Counted from the first letter of the stretch, positions 1-6,517 are shown. The stretch: DNA of 11,651 nucleotides from Pyrinomonadaceae bacterium (GCA_026786155.1 JAJAYR010000003.1:1-11651); one strand, 5' to 3'. A program made the numbers and translations. Notes: generated from the letters alone by a model not told the origin.

Positions 1-77
1 GCCTTCTGCTTTCCGCCTTCTGCTTTCCGCCTTCTGCCTTCTGCCTTCTGCCTTCTCTCTTCCGCCTTCCGCCTTCC
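1..77. repeat. heptamer tandem repeat
   Basis: Eleven consecutive 7-bp units can be read without a break. They are variants of GCCTTCT, GCTTTCC, GCCTTCC and one CTCTTCC; on the minus strand this is AGAAGGC/GGAAGGC. The array starts at the window edge, so its true length is unknown. It ends a few bases short of the stop codon of the minus-strand gene at 83-1438 and therefore lies directly downstream of that gene. Period-7 arrays like this occur between genes in several bacterial groups and may vary in copy number. No function can be read from it. Confidence 0.9.
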
Positions 78-82
78 GCTCA

Positions 83-1438
83 CTAATTGCTTTCAAACGG
101 ATGACCAGCCAAAACCGTCCGCATATTGACTTGTCCGAAAAGCGTTTCGAGATACGCTCCGAAGCGGTGCAGAATCGGCACGAGGTCTTTTTTGTCGGGC
201 GTAACCAGCACTTCTTCGATAAACCGCTCGACTGTTTCCATATCTTTATAAAACAGAAAATGCAGCGTCGTGTCGTTAAAATCGTTGAGTTGTTTGTGCA
301 GCGCGTCCAGCTTCGTTTTTTCGGGATTTTTCTCGGTTTCCTGCACGACTTGCAAAGTCTGCCATAAATTGCGGCGCAGAATCTGCGACTGCTGAAGTTT
401 GCTTTGAAAATTCGGAAACAATTTCGTCGGTTCGATATTCGGCTCGATTAACTGCGCGAAAGTTACCAGAGTTTGCTGAAAACTGTCGTTGAGCAGCGAA
501 TATGCCGTTTCCATTTTGGCGTAAATAAGCGGCGTTTGCCGGATTTCGATGAGTCCGGCGAGTTCGTGCTGATAAACCTTGCGAAGTTCAATCGAAGCCG
601 TGTAAGCCGCGCCGTCGAGCAAGCCGAACAACTCGTCGTCTTCATTGGAAAACCGCAGCAGACGATTGTTGACAAAACCCATCAACTCCTGAATCTGCTC
701 GTAAATCCGCGAAAAAAGCAACAGCGCGGGTTTTAACGGCTCGTCGTTTTTGAGCATTTTATCAATTTCGTTGAGCCATTGCAGAATTTTGCCGAAATGC
801 GGCAGAACCCGCCGCAAATCCGTCTGCGTCGCCAGCGAAAGCGGTTTGGTCTCAAGCAGATTCCGCAAAATTTCCGGCAGAAATTGTTCGCCTTTCTGTT
901 CGGCGAATTCAATCATTCGGCTGAAAATTTTCGTCGTTTTGAGTTTTCCGGCAAGCAGATTGCTCCACGCCGTCCATTCGCCGAACTTGAGCGGCGCGGC
1001 ACGCAGCAGGGCTTCATTAAGCTGCACCGATTCCTGCACGATTTGCGAGAATTCGTAAATTTCGTCGGCGGTAAATTCGACGGCTTTAGAAGCCGCATCC
1101 TGCTCGAAATCAAAATCGAATTCATCTATCGAATCATCTTCCTTAAGCGTTTTGCCGAGTTGAAAAATTAATCTCGAACACCGCAGAAGCGTCGAATGCG
1201 TCAGCCGAAATTCCTTCGTCCAATCACGCGCAGCGGCTTTGGCGCGGTGTTCGTCGGCGAACAAATAATTGTGAACATTGAAAAAACTTTCCAAGCCCGA
1301 CAGCCACAAACCAAGCTCGAAAGCGGTTTCGTCGGCATCAGGCACGGGCAGCACCGGCGCGTTTTCGTCATTGACGGCATCGGTCGCGGACAAATTCATC
1401 GGATTAGAAATTACGGTTGTGGTTACGGCAGCATTCAA
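83..1438 (-). CDS. uncharacterised helical protein, 451 aa
   Basis: I do not recognise this family. The product is 451 residues, has no signal peptide or transmembrane segment, and looks almost wholly alpha-helical with many Leu, Glu, Gln and Lys residues, so it is probably cytosolic. The first ~40 residues are low-complexity and acidic (Ala, Val, Asp, Pro). No catalytic motif, Cys cluster or nucleotide-binding loop is visible. The start is a TTG codon. It is preferred because GAGGAA lies 8 nt upstream, whereas the first ATG (codon 14, at 1399) has no Shine-Dalgarno. A promoter-like pair lies at 1508-1537. It is transcribed in the same direction as the yqeY-like gene, but a 297-bp gap holding a palindromic element makes a shared operon unlikely. 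The long open frame, RBS and promoter support a real gene; the role is unknown. Confidence 0.8.
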   Translation of the reverse strand: MNAAVTTTVISNPMNLSATDAVNDENAPVLPVPDADETAFELGLWLSGLESFFNVHNYLFADEHRAKAAARDWTKEFRLTHSTLLRCSRLIFQLGKTLKEDDSIDEFDFDFEQDAASKAVEFTADEIYEFSQIVQESVQLNEALLRAAPLKFGEWTAWSNLLAGKLKTTKIFSRMIEFAEQKGEQFLPEILRNLLETKPLSLATQTDLRRVLPHFGKILQWLNEIDKMLKNDEPLKPALLLFSRIYEQIQELMGFVNNRLLRFSNEDDELFGLLDGAAYTASIELRKVYQHELAGLIEIRQTPLIYAKMETAYSLLNDSFQQTLVTFAQLIEPNIEPTKLFPNFQSKLQQSQILRRNLWQTLQVVQETEKNPEKTKLDALHKQLNDFNDTTLHFLFYKDMETVERFIEEVLVTPDKKDLVPILHRFGAYLETLFGQVNMRTVLAGHPFESN

Positions 1439-1446
1439 GGCAGGAT

Positions 1447-1452
1447 TTCCTC
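1447..1452 (-). promoter_or_regulatory. Shine-Dalgarno that selects a TTG start
   Basis: On the minus strand GAGGAA lies 8 nt before the TTG at 1438. The downstream in-frame ATG at 1399 has nothing comparable, so this site decides the start of the 451-residue protein. Confidence 0.6.
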
Positions 1453-1507
1453 ACAGAAAATTCGTCGGTTAAAATGGCGAGCGCGGTAAATTTCTTCCGC
1501 CATATAA

Positions 1508-1537
1508 TTTATACCTTGTTAAGCATTGTTTTGGCAA
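1508..1537 (-). promoter_or_regulatory. candidate sigma70 promoter of the 451-aa gene
   Basis: On the minus strand TTGCCA (1537-1532) and TATAAA (1513-1508) are separated by 18 nt. Transcription would start roughly 60 nt before the TTG start codon. The match to the -35/-10 consensus is good but rests on inspection only. Confidence 0.4.
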
Positions 1538-1585
1538 CAAAAAAAAGTCTGTCGCTAAAAAATGCCTTCGCCAACTTAAGTCGGT

Positions 1586-1733
1586 AGTGTCGCAAATTTT
1601 ATGACGAGATTTTTTTCTTCGGAAATAGATGATAATTGACGGATAAAAGATGAGAGATAAAATCTATTAGTTATCATCTCTCATCTCTCATCTATTCCGA
1701 ATATTTTTTCTTCTTCATAAAATTTGCCACACT
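1586..1733. mobile_element. 148-bp palindromic, MITE-like element
   Basis: The ends are inverted repeats: AGTGTCGCAAATTTTATGA on the left and the complement of AGTGTGGCAAATTTTATGA on the right, 18 of 19 identical. Further in, TTCGGAAATAGATGA pairs with the complement of TTCGGAATAGATGA, and GATGAGAGAT pairs with ATCTCTCATC, so most of the element can fold on itself. It encodes nothing. This is the structure of a miniature inverted-repeat element moved by a transposase encoded elsewhere. No clear target-site duplication is visible (flanks TCGGT and GTTGA). It ends 5 bp past the yqeY-like stop codon, so it might also act as a transcript end or RNA stabiliser. Confidence 0.55.
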
Positions 1734-1738
1734 GTTGA

Positions 1739-2191
1739 TTATTGAAGTTTCTGTTTCACCGTTTCGCTGACGAGTTTGCCGTCAACCGTTTTGCCCGCGA
1801 GTTTGGCTTGGGCGGCTTTCATGACGATTCCCATTTCCTTGATCGAAGCCGCGCCGGTTTCCGCGATGGCGGCAGCGACGGCTTGCTCGATTTCTTCTTT
1901 CGTTGCGGCACTTGGCAAATAATCTTCCAAAACCGTGATTTCCGTCTGCTCCTTGGCGGCGAGTTCGGCGCGTCCGGCTTTTTTGTATTGGTCAATCGAA
2001 TCCTTGCGCTGTTTGACCAGCGATTGCAGGGTTTTCGTAATTTCTTCGTCGTTTAATTCGTAACCAACGCCTTTTTTGTTTTGCTCGTTCATCAGAGCCG
2101 CTTTTGCCATTCGCAGAACCGACAAACGATTCGCGTCCTTCGCCTTCATCGCGGCGGTCATATCGCCGACTATTTTGTCTTTCAAGCTCAT
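1739..2191 (-). CDS. yqeY: GatB/YqeY domain protein
   Basis: This 150-residue protein matches the YqeY family, which corresponds to the C-terminal tRNA-interacting tail domain of GatB and is usually about 145-150 residues. Visible family features are LSVLRMAKAAL near residue 25, RKDSIDQYKKAGRAEL in the middle, EITVLEDYLP around residues 85-95, and the C-terminal MGIVMKAAQAKLAG followed by DGKLVSETVKQKL. The family is linked to tRNA-dependent amidation by sequence, but free-standing members have no firmly established reaction. The ATG start at 2191 gives the normal N-terminus MSLKDKI; its Shine-Dalgarno is weak. A promoter-like pair lies at 2250-2277. It is divergent from the membrane protein gene at 2437 and is followed immediately by the palindromic element. 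Confidence 0.93.
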   Translation of the reverse strand: MSLKDKIVGDMTAAMKAKDANRLSVLRMAKAALMNEQNKKGVGYELNDEEITKTLQSLVKQRKDSIDQYKKAGRAELAAKEQTEITVLEDYLPSAATKEEIEQAVAAAIAETGAASIKEMGIVMKAAQAKLAGKTVDGKLVSETVKQKLQ

Positions 2192-2210
2192 ATTTCTAAA
2201 TTAGCATAGA

Positions 2211-2283
2211 AGCGGTCAGCGGTCAGTTGGTTTAGAGCAGACGTTTCGATTTATACTGAAAACTATTTTACTGATAACTGAAA
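2211..2283. repeat. degenerate heptamer repeats
   Basis: AGCGGTC occurs twice in tandem (2211-2224), followed by AGTTGGT. Further on come ACTGAAA (2255), ACTATTT (2262), ACTGATA (2270) and ACTGAAA (2277), nearly in 7-bp register. The 7-bp period matches the array at the left edge of the window, although the unit differs. The stretch also contains the putative yqeY promoter. Confidence 0.5.
2250..2277 (-). promoter_or_regulatory. candidate promoter of yqeY
   Basis: On the minus strand TTATCA (2277-2272) and TATAAA (2255-2250) are 16 nt apart, and the -10 lies about 58 nt before the yqeY ATG. It is built from the degenerate ACTGATA/ACTGAAA repeats, so chance is a real alternative. Confidence 0.3.
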
Positions 2284-2416
2284 GCTATCTCAAAAACAAC
2301 AGGCAAGCGTTCAGAGTCCACGCTTGAGCGTGTTATTCGCCAGCGAAGCGCGGCGATTGTGGCAAACTAAAGTTTGGACTCTGAACGCGAACAACGATTT
2401 TTGAGATAGTTTCCAG
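2278..2416. repeat. dispersed hairpin repeat, copy 1 (fullest copy)
   Basis: Long imperfect terminal inverted repeats bound this element. The left arm is CTGAAAGCTATCTCAAAAA and the right arm is the complement of CTGGAAACTATCTCAAAAA. Inside them, GCGTTCAGAGTCCA on the left faces GGACTCTGAACGC on the right. The centre holds small hairpins: CACGCT-TG-AGCGTG (2319-2332) and CAAACT-AA-AGTTTG (2363-2376). A TAA triplet flanks both ends and may be a 3-bp target duplication. The left 38 bp recur at 6351-6388 with one mismatch. The element ends 20 bp before the start codon of the membrane protein gene. Confidence 0.7.
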
Positions 2417-2436
2417 TAACCGACACCTGATAACTA

Positions 2437-4236
2437 ATGAAAATACAATGGCGTTTTGGATTTCTGGCGGCGTTCGTCGTCGCATTGTTCGCGTTGTTTC
2501 CGCAAATCACCGTTTGGACGGAGCGCGGCGGCGATTTTAACGGCGTGTTCGCGTCGAACGATTTGGACGAACCGGCTTACGCGGCGTATTTACAGGCGTT
2601 GATTGACGGCAGACCGCGCAAGAACGACCCGTATTCGGGGCGCGATGAAACGCCGGAAAATCCGCAGCCCGAATCAATTTTTTCGATACAATTCGCCGCA
2701 CCGTATTTCGTGGCAATCCCCGCGCGGATTTTAGGATTGAACGCTTCGCAGATGTTCGTCGGATTGCTGGCGATAGCGAGTTTTTTCACCGCGCTGGCGA
2801 TGTTCTGGCTGCTGGCGCAAATGACCGAAGACAATCGCCTCGCGGCAATCGGGACGCTGGTGATTATGTTCGGCGGCGCGTTGGCTTCGGGCAACGGCGT
2901 GATTCGAGAATTTCTCGGCGGCACGGCTTACCCGTTTCTGCCGTTTCTGCGCCGCTATATTCCCGCCGTCGCCTTTCCGTTTTTCTTTGCGCTGTTCGGC
3001 TTCGTCTGGATAGCTTTGAAAAGTGAAATTAAACGGACGAAATACGTTTCATCAATTTTAGCCGGACTGTGTTTCGGTTTTCTGGTTTTCTCATATTTTT
3101 ACCTGTGGACGACCGCCGCCGCGTTTCTGTTTGCGCTGACGATAATTTGGCTCGTCGTGCGCCCCGAAAACTGGAAAAGAAATTTGCCGTTTCTGCTTTT
3201 GACCGACGTAATCGCGTTTTTATTTCTACTGCCTTACGCTTATTTATTATCAAACCGCGCCGCGTCAACCGATGCGATACAACTGCTTGTTTTTACGCAC
3301 GCGCCGGATTTACTGCGCGTTCCGGCGATTGTCTGCTACGTCGCGCTGTTGATTCTGGCATTGGCAATCGTTTTGAAGTTCGCCAGAATTAAACAGCTTT
3401 CGACAATCTTTCTCATCGCCTTCGCCGTCGTGCCGTTCATCGTTTTCAATCAGCAAGTCATCACCGGACGTTCTTTACAGCCGTTTCATTACGAATTCTA
3501 CGTCGTCAACTATCTGGTCGCTTTGAGCGTCGTGCTAACGCTGACTATTTTTCTCAAGCATATAAAACTGCCGAAACTTTACAGCACAATTTTACTAATC
3601 GTCGGAATATCGGCGGTCGTTTGGGGCTATCTGGAAGTCAAATACACGACGAAACTGCTCGTCTATTGGAACGTCGAACGCGACGAAGCGATGCCGATTT
3701 CAAAAAGATTGGTCGAACTCGCCAAAGAAAACGAAACTCTTTACGGAAAAAACGCCGTAACGCTGAATCTCGATTATATTCAAGCCGACAATCAGCCGGT
3801 CGTCGCCCCAAACGCCGTTTTGTGGGCGCGGCATCAGCACGTTTTCGCCGGTGTCGGGTGGGAAGAAAATAAAACGCGCTATTATCAATTGCTTTATTAC
3901 AGCGGACGCGATGCCAATCGGCTCAGGCAGGATTTTAAAAACGGCGACATCGAAGCGTATATGGCATTATTCGGCTGGGATAGATTCAACGCGACGCTTT
4001 CGGTCAACGCGCGACCGCTGACGGTGGGCGAAGTCGAAGAAGAAGTTCGCCGTTACGACGCTTTTTATAAAAATTTCAGCTTCGCGCAGGCGGCTGCGCC
4101 GACGCTCTCGTTCGTCGTCGTGCCGAAAAACGGAAATTGGGATTTATCGAATTTAGAGCGTTGGTATGAACTCGACGCAGGCGAAGATTTCGGTAAATTT
4201 ACACTTCACAAAGCGAAATTAAAAGCTGCAAATTAG
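2437..4236 (+). CDS. polytopic membrane protein, GT-C-like
   Basis: The 599-residue product is an integral membrane protein with roughly 10-12 hydrophobic segments between residues 8 and 400, followed by a soluble C-terminal region of about 200 residues. An N-terminal signal-anchor (about 8-25) is followed by a loop carrying the acidic motif SNDLDEPAY (about 40-48). Acidic residues in the first extracytoplasmic loop are typical of GT-C glycosyltransferases, which use lipid-linked sugars outside the membrane. That assignment is an inference from topology and this motif only. The stretch around 338-360 (NQQVITGRSLQPFHYEF) looks like a conserved region between helices. The ATG at 2437 puts the signal-anchor at the usual place, but no clear Shine-Dalgarno precedes it; the repeat element upstream supplies most of the leader. 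It stands alone, closed by a terminator at 4254. An uncharacterised membrane protein is the safe call. Confidence 0.8.
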   Translation: MKIQWRFGFLAAFVVALFALFPQITVWTERGGDFNGVFASNDLDEPAYAAYLQALIDGRPRKNDPYSGRDETPENPQPESIFSIQFAAPYFVAIPARILGLNASQMFVGLLAIASFFTALAMFWLLAQMTEDNRLAAIGTLVIMFGGALASGNGVIREFLGGTAYPFLPFLRRYIPAVAFPFFFALFGFVWIALKSEIKRTKYVSSILAGLCFGFLVFSYFYLWTTAAAFLFALTIIWLVVRPENWKRNLPFLLLTDVIAFLFLLPYAYLLSNRAASTDAIQLLVFTHAPDLLRVPAIVCYVALLILALAIVLKFARIKQLSTIFLIAFAVVPFIVFNQQVITGRSLQPFHYEFYVVNYLVALSVVLTLTIFLKHIKLPKLYSTILLIVGISAVVWGYLEVKYTTKLLVYWNVERDEAMPISKRLVELAKENETLYGKNAVTLNLDYIQADNQPVVAPNAVLWARHQHVFAGVGWEENKTRYYQLLYYSGRDANRLRQDFKNGDIEAYMALFGWDRFNATLSVNARPLTVGEVEEEVRRYDAFYKNFSFAQAAAPTLSFVVVPKNGNWDLSNLERWYELDAGEDFGKFTLHKAKLKAAN

Positions 4237-4253
4237 GAGTTTAAACAAAAATA

Positions 4254-4275
4254 GACCGCCGAAAATTTGGCGGTC
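4254..4275. terminator. bidirectional intrinsic terminator
   Basis: GACCGCC (4254-4260) pairs perfectly with GGCGGTC (4269-4275) around an 8-nt loop. On the plus strand it is followed by ATTTTAG, and on the minus strand by TATTTTTG. It lies between the convergent ends of the membrane protein gene and the 83-residue gene and can serve both. Confidence 0.75.
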
Positions 4276-4307
4276 ATTTTAGTATTGCAAATAAATATAA
4301 AAATAGA

Positions 4308-4559
4308 TTAAGCGGCGAGAAGGTCATTCGACGTTTCCGCAAAAACTCTTCTGCCGTTTAACGCATCGTCAATAATTTCGCGCACGGCGGAAGCGTCCGG
4401 GTTCACGTCCATCCGGGCGCACGCCCGCAGATGTCGAATAATCCCTTCGGCGGCGATTTCCATCGGCGCACCGCTCAATTTGGCGAAGCGTCGGGCTTGA
4501 ATATGGTCAATTTGCAGGATTCGGTCCTGCAATGTTATTTGTTTAGCTGCTGGTGCCAC
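4308..4559 (-). CDS. uncharacterised small protein, 83 aa
   Basis: I do not recognise this family. The 83-residue product starts MAPAAKQITLQDRI and ends NDLLAA. It has no membrane segment or signal peptide and appears mostly helical, with many Ala, Arg, Ile and Asp residues and a single Cys in HLRACARMDVNP. The start is GTG; AAAGGAGA with its GGAG core 8 nt upstream makes translation convincing and expression probably good. The gene is monocistronic: it has a shared terminator downstream and a 316-bp AT-rich region upstream, with a terminator-like hairpin about 50 nt before the start. Its GC content fits the neighbouring genes. A role in nucleic-acid or protein binding is conceivable for a small basic-acidic helical protein, but nothing in the sequence shows it. 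Confidence 0.75.
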   Translation of the reverse strand: MAPAAKQITLQDRILQIDHIQARRFAKLSGAPMEIAAEGIIRHLRACARMDVNPDASAVREIIDDALNGRRVFAETSNDLLAA

Positions 4560-4566
4560 TTTTTAG

Positions 4567-4574
4567 TCTCCTTT
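4567..4574 (-). promoter_or_regulatory. strong Shine-Dalgarno selecting a GTG start
   Basis: On the minus strand AAAGGAGA precedes the GTG at 4559, with 8 nt between the GGAG core and the start codon. It fixes the start of the 83-residue protein. Confidence 0.75.
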
Positions 4575-4601
4575 GTTTTTAATTAACCCCTTGTTCTCGT
4601 T

Positions 4602-4625
4602 AAAAAGTCGTCGTGTCGGCGACGA
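4602..4625 (-). terminator. terminator-like hairpin in a leader
   Basis: On the minus strand TCGTCG (4625-4620) pairs with CGACGA (4613-4608) around a 6-nt loop, and CTTTTT follows at 4607-4602. The stem is only 6 bp. It lies about 50 nt upstream of the GTG start of the 83-residue gene. It could be an attenuator, or the end of an unannotated small RNA transcribed from the gap, or chance. Confidence 0.35.
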
Positions 4626-4821
4626 AATATCTAAAAAATCAGAAAACACGGGATTTTCCATATATTTTAGTTGAATTTAACAACCTGAAAGTTGCTAAAA
4701 ACATCAATGCCGACGGTTTTTCTGACTCAATGAAAGTAGATATTAACAAAGAATTTACAATTTGTCATCATTTTTTTTCGTTATTTGTAACTTTTTTCTC
4801 AAACTCGCGCCACCAAACGAA

Positions 4822-4851
4822 AAACCGTCGAATCCGAAGATTCGACGGTTT
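4822..4851 (-). terminator. intrinsic terminator of the HU gene
   Basis: A perfect 13-bp stem, AAACCGTCGAATC against GATTCGACGGTTT, encloses a 4-nt loop that reads TTCG on the minus strand, a stable tetraloop. The descending arm runs into TTTTTCG on the minus strand. It starts 24 bp after the stop codon of the HU gene. Confidence 0.85.
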
Positions 4852-4875
4852 ATAAAATTGAAAAATTTAGTCAGA

Positions 4876-5184
4876 TTATTTACTGTCGCCGATAGCGTCT
4901 TTCATCGCTTTACCCAAACGGAATTTAACGGTCGTTTTCGCCGGAATTTTGATAGTTTCGCCGGTCGCCGGATTGCGTCCATCACGCGCTTTGCGGGTGG
5001 CTTTGACCAATTTCCCGAAACCCGGAAGCGTGAATTCGCCGTTCTTTTTGACTTCGCTGGTGGCGAGAGCCGCTAAAGCCGTAAAAAATTCTTTAGCGTC
5101 GGTTTTTTTAACTCCCGATTTTTCAGCCAGGTGATTGATAATATCCGTCTGCGGCATACGTTTCGTTGCTGCTGCTGCTGCCAT
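4876..5184 (-). CDS. hup: HU-family nucleoid DNA-binding protein
   Basis: The 102-residue protein is a small basic dimeric DNA-binding protein of the HU/IHF family, which bends and compacts chromosomal DNA. After an extra 9-10 residue N-terminus (MAAAAATKRM), the core runs from PQTDIINHLAEKSGVKK through EFFTALAALATSEVKK and GEFTLPGFGKLVKATRKA. The family signature GRNPATGETIKIPA follows, holding the Pro at the tip of the DNA-intercalating arm, and then VKFRLGKAMKDAI. HU is usually about 90 residues, so the N-terminal tail explains the extra length. The ATG at 5184 is supported by TGGAGGAA 11 nt upstream. The gene has its own strong terminator at 4822-4851 and follows tRNA-Pro on the same strand. 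HU and IHF subunits cannot be separated from sequence alone, but HU is the likelier call. Confidence 0.96.
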   Translation of the reverse strand: MAAAAATKRMPQTDIINHLAEKSGVKKTDAKEFFTALAALATSEVKKNGEFTLPGFGKLVKATRKARDGRNPATGETIKIPAKTTVKFRLGKAMKDAIGDSK

Positions 5185-5304
5185 AATAAAAAAGTTCCTC
5201 CAAAATAATTTTAATGTCGTAAATACTACTTAATTGAACATATTTGCTTGTAAAATTGCAAACGCCGAAAAGACAAAGCCAACCAATTTAGAAAAAACGA
5301 AAAT

Positions 5305-5381
<77 letters not shown>

Positions 5382-5450
5382 CGAGTTCTGCGGCGTTTCA
5401 TACAAGAAACACTATCAAATGCCGAATTCTACAAGCGAAAAAATGAATAG

Positions 5451-6059
5451 TCAACTCAAACCATCGTAAAAACGCCGTAATTGTTGAATTATTTTATCAA
5501 TCGCCTGTTTTCGATGGCTAATTGACTGCTTTATCTCGTTTGCGAGTTCGCCGAAGGTAGCGGAAAATCCGTCGGGAATAATAATCGGGTCGTAACCGAA
5601 ACCGCCTTCGCCGCTCGCCTCAAAAGCGATGCTGCCGTTACAAATGCCTTCGGCATTAAATTTTATTTCTCCGCTTTCGTCAGCAACCGCCACCGCACAA
5701 ACGAAACGGGCGCGGCGATTCGAGCCGTGCGTTTCCGCAAGTTCGCCGAGTAATTTCTCGATTCGCTCTTTGTCCACAGCATTTTCACCCGCATATCTGG
5801 CTGAAAACACGCCCGGCGCACCGTTTAACGCTTCAACCTCCAACCCCGAATCATCTGCCAACGCCCAAAGTCCGGTTTGCAAAGCGTAGGATTTTGCCTT
5901 TAAAGCAGCGTTTTCGGCAAATGTCGCGCCGCTTTCTTCCGGTTCAAAGGTATTCGGCAAATCGTTTAAGTTGTGCAGATGAACGGGCAAATCAGCCAAT
6001 AATTCTTCGAGTTCTTTTATTTTGCCCGCGTTTCTGGTGGCGATGACGAGTTTCATCAT
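5451..6059 (-). CDS. rdgB: XTP/dITP diphosphatase (non-canonical purine NTP pyrophosphatase)
   Basis: The protein hydrolyses dITP, XTP and ITP to monophosphate and pyrophosphate, keeping deaminated purines out of DNA and RNA. It is a cytosolic Ham1/RdgB family member of normal length (202 residues). Landmarks are TRNAGKIKELEELL (8-21) with the nucleotide-binding Thr/Asn/Lys, FAENAALKA (47-55), the catalytic LADDSGLEV (68-75) and GAPGVFSARYAG (80-91). Near the C-terminus are GGFGYDP (152-158), ATFGEL (167-172) and SHRKQA (181-186), which bind the base and phosphates. Two adjacent ATG codons (6059 and 6056) could start translation; GAAAGAA lies just upstream. The gene precedes tRNA-Pro by about 70 nt on the same strand. 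No key residue is missing. Confidence 0.97.
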   Translation of the reverse strand: MMKLVIATRNAGKIKELEELLADLPVHLHNLNDLPNTFEPEESGATFAENAALKAKSYALQTGLWALADDSGLEVEALNGAPGVFSARYAGENAVDKERIEKLLGELAETHGSNRRARFVCAVAVADESGEIKFNAEGICNGSIAFEASGEGGFGYDPIIIPDGFSATFGELANEIKQSISHRKQAIDKIIQQLRRFYDGLS

Positions 6060-6156
6060 AATTCTTTCGCGTTCCCGCTCAAATCACTTCCAGAAAATTA
6101 TTGCAAGGCGTTACTAAACGACTCTGCACTAAATAAGACAGTAAAAGATTCTGATT

Positions 6157-6195
6157 GGAGCGCAAGCGTCCCGCTTGTAATGAGCGCGTAAGCGC
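6157..6195. repeat. REP-like palindromic sequence
   Basis: CAAGCG-TCC-CGCTTG (6163-6177) forms a 6-bp hairpin, followed by GCGC-GTAA-GCGC (6184-6195). GC-rich, doubly palindromic, non-coding sequence in an AT-rich gap is typical of REP-type elements. Only one copy is present in the window. Confidence 0.45.
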
Positions 6196-6350
6196 GAAAA
6201 AACCATTGACAATCTGTGCCATAAATTATAGCGGGCGTTTTCGCGTCGGAGCGTCGCTTTACTGAGACATGACAAATTATGACAAATTTTCCTTGACTTG
6301 AAAAAAGCATCTGGATTATGTTTAACCGTCCACAAAAAATAAAGATCAGA

Positions 6351-6443
6351 AGCTATCTCAAAAACAGCAGGCAAGCGTTCAGAGTCCAAACGCGGAACGC
6401 CGTTTGCTTTCGCCGCGCTTCGCGGGCGGCAAGACGCTGAAGC
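6351..6443. repeat. dispersed hairpin repeat, copy 2 (right arm lost)
   Basis: Bases 6351-6388 match 2283-2320 of copy 1 at 37 of 38 positions. Bases from 6379 onward match copy 3 (GTTCAGAGTCC, AAACGCGGAACGCC and TTTGC, then a GCTTCGC core and ACGCTGAAGC). The right terminal arm GAGATAG seen in copy 1 is absent, so this copy is truncated or has decayed on that side. Confidence 0.7.
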
Positions 6444-6517
6444 AGGTGGCTGTATGTAAGAAAGAATAATTTTCAATTGCTGATTCGCATTTTTGTGTTA
6501 CCGACTTTTGCCTCTAA

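Larger units (their letters stand above)
4560..4875. other. AT-rich intergenic region with hairpins
   Basis: This 316-bp gap lies between two minus-strand genes and is clearly richer in A+T than they are. It holds the HU terminator (4822-4851), a terminator-like hairpin (4602-4625) and the Shine-Dalgarno of the 83-residue gene. CGACGGTTTTT (4711-4721) is an inverted copy of the AAAAACCGTCG at the HU terminator. The short plus-strand open frames here lack Shine-Dalgarno sites and are not called as genes. No promoter could be chosen with confidence. Confidence 0.6.
6060..6517. other. 458-bp intergenic region with repeats
   Basis: The gap lies between the rdgB start and the end of the EamA gene. 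It contains a palindromic REP-like sequence (6157-6195), a tandem 10-bp duplication (6269-6288) and copy 2 of the dispersed hairpin repeat (6351-6443). Open frames of 70 and 115 codons on the minus strand run through these repeats, have no credible Shine-Dalgarno and are not called. A TATAAT on the minus strand near 6230 might be the -10 of rdgB, but no matching -35 is seen. Confidence 0.6.

Noticed and set aside
1..77. CRISPR array
   Set aside because: Units are 7 bp without spacers; this is a simple tandem repeat.
779..1171. Plus-strand open frame of 130 codons opposite the 451-residue protein gene
   Set aside because: It mirrors the coding strand, has an Arg/Phe-rich biased composition and no ribosome site, as expected for an antisense shadow.
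4613..4855. Plus-strand 80-codon frame in the AT-rich gap
   Set aside because: GTG start inside a hairpin, no Shine-Dalgarno, and it reads through the HU terminator stem.
6206..6234. TTGACA with a nearby TATAGC on the plus strand, possible promoter
   Set aside because: The spacing is only about 15 nt and no plus-strand gene follows for more than a kilobase.
6129..6476. Minus-strand 115-codon frame in the rdgB/EamA gap
   Set aside because: It runs through two non-coding repeat elements and has no ribosome site; composition is not protein-like.
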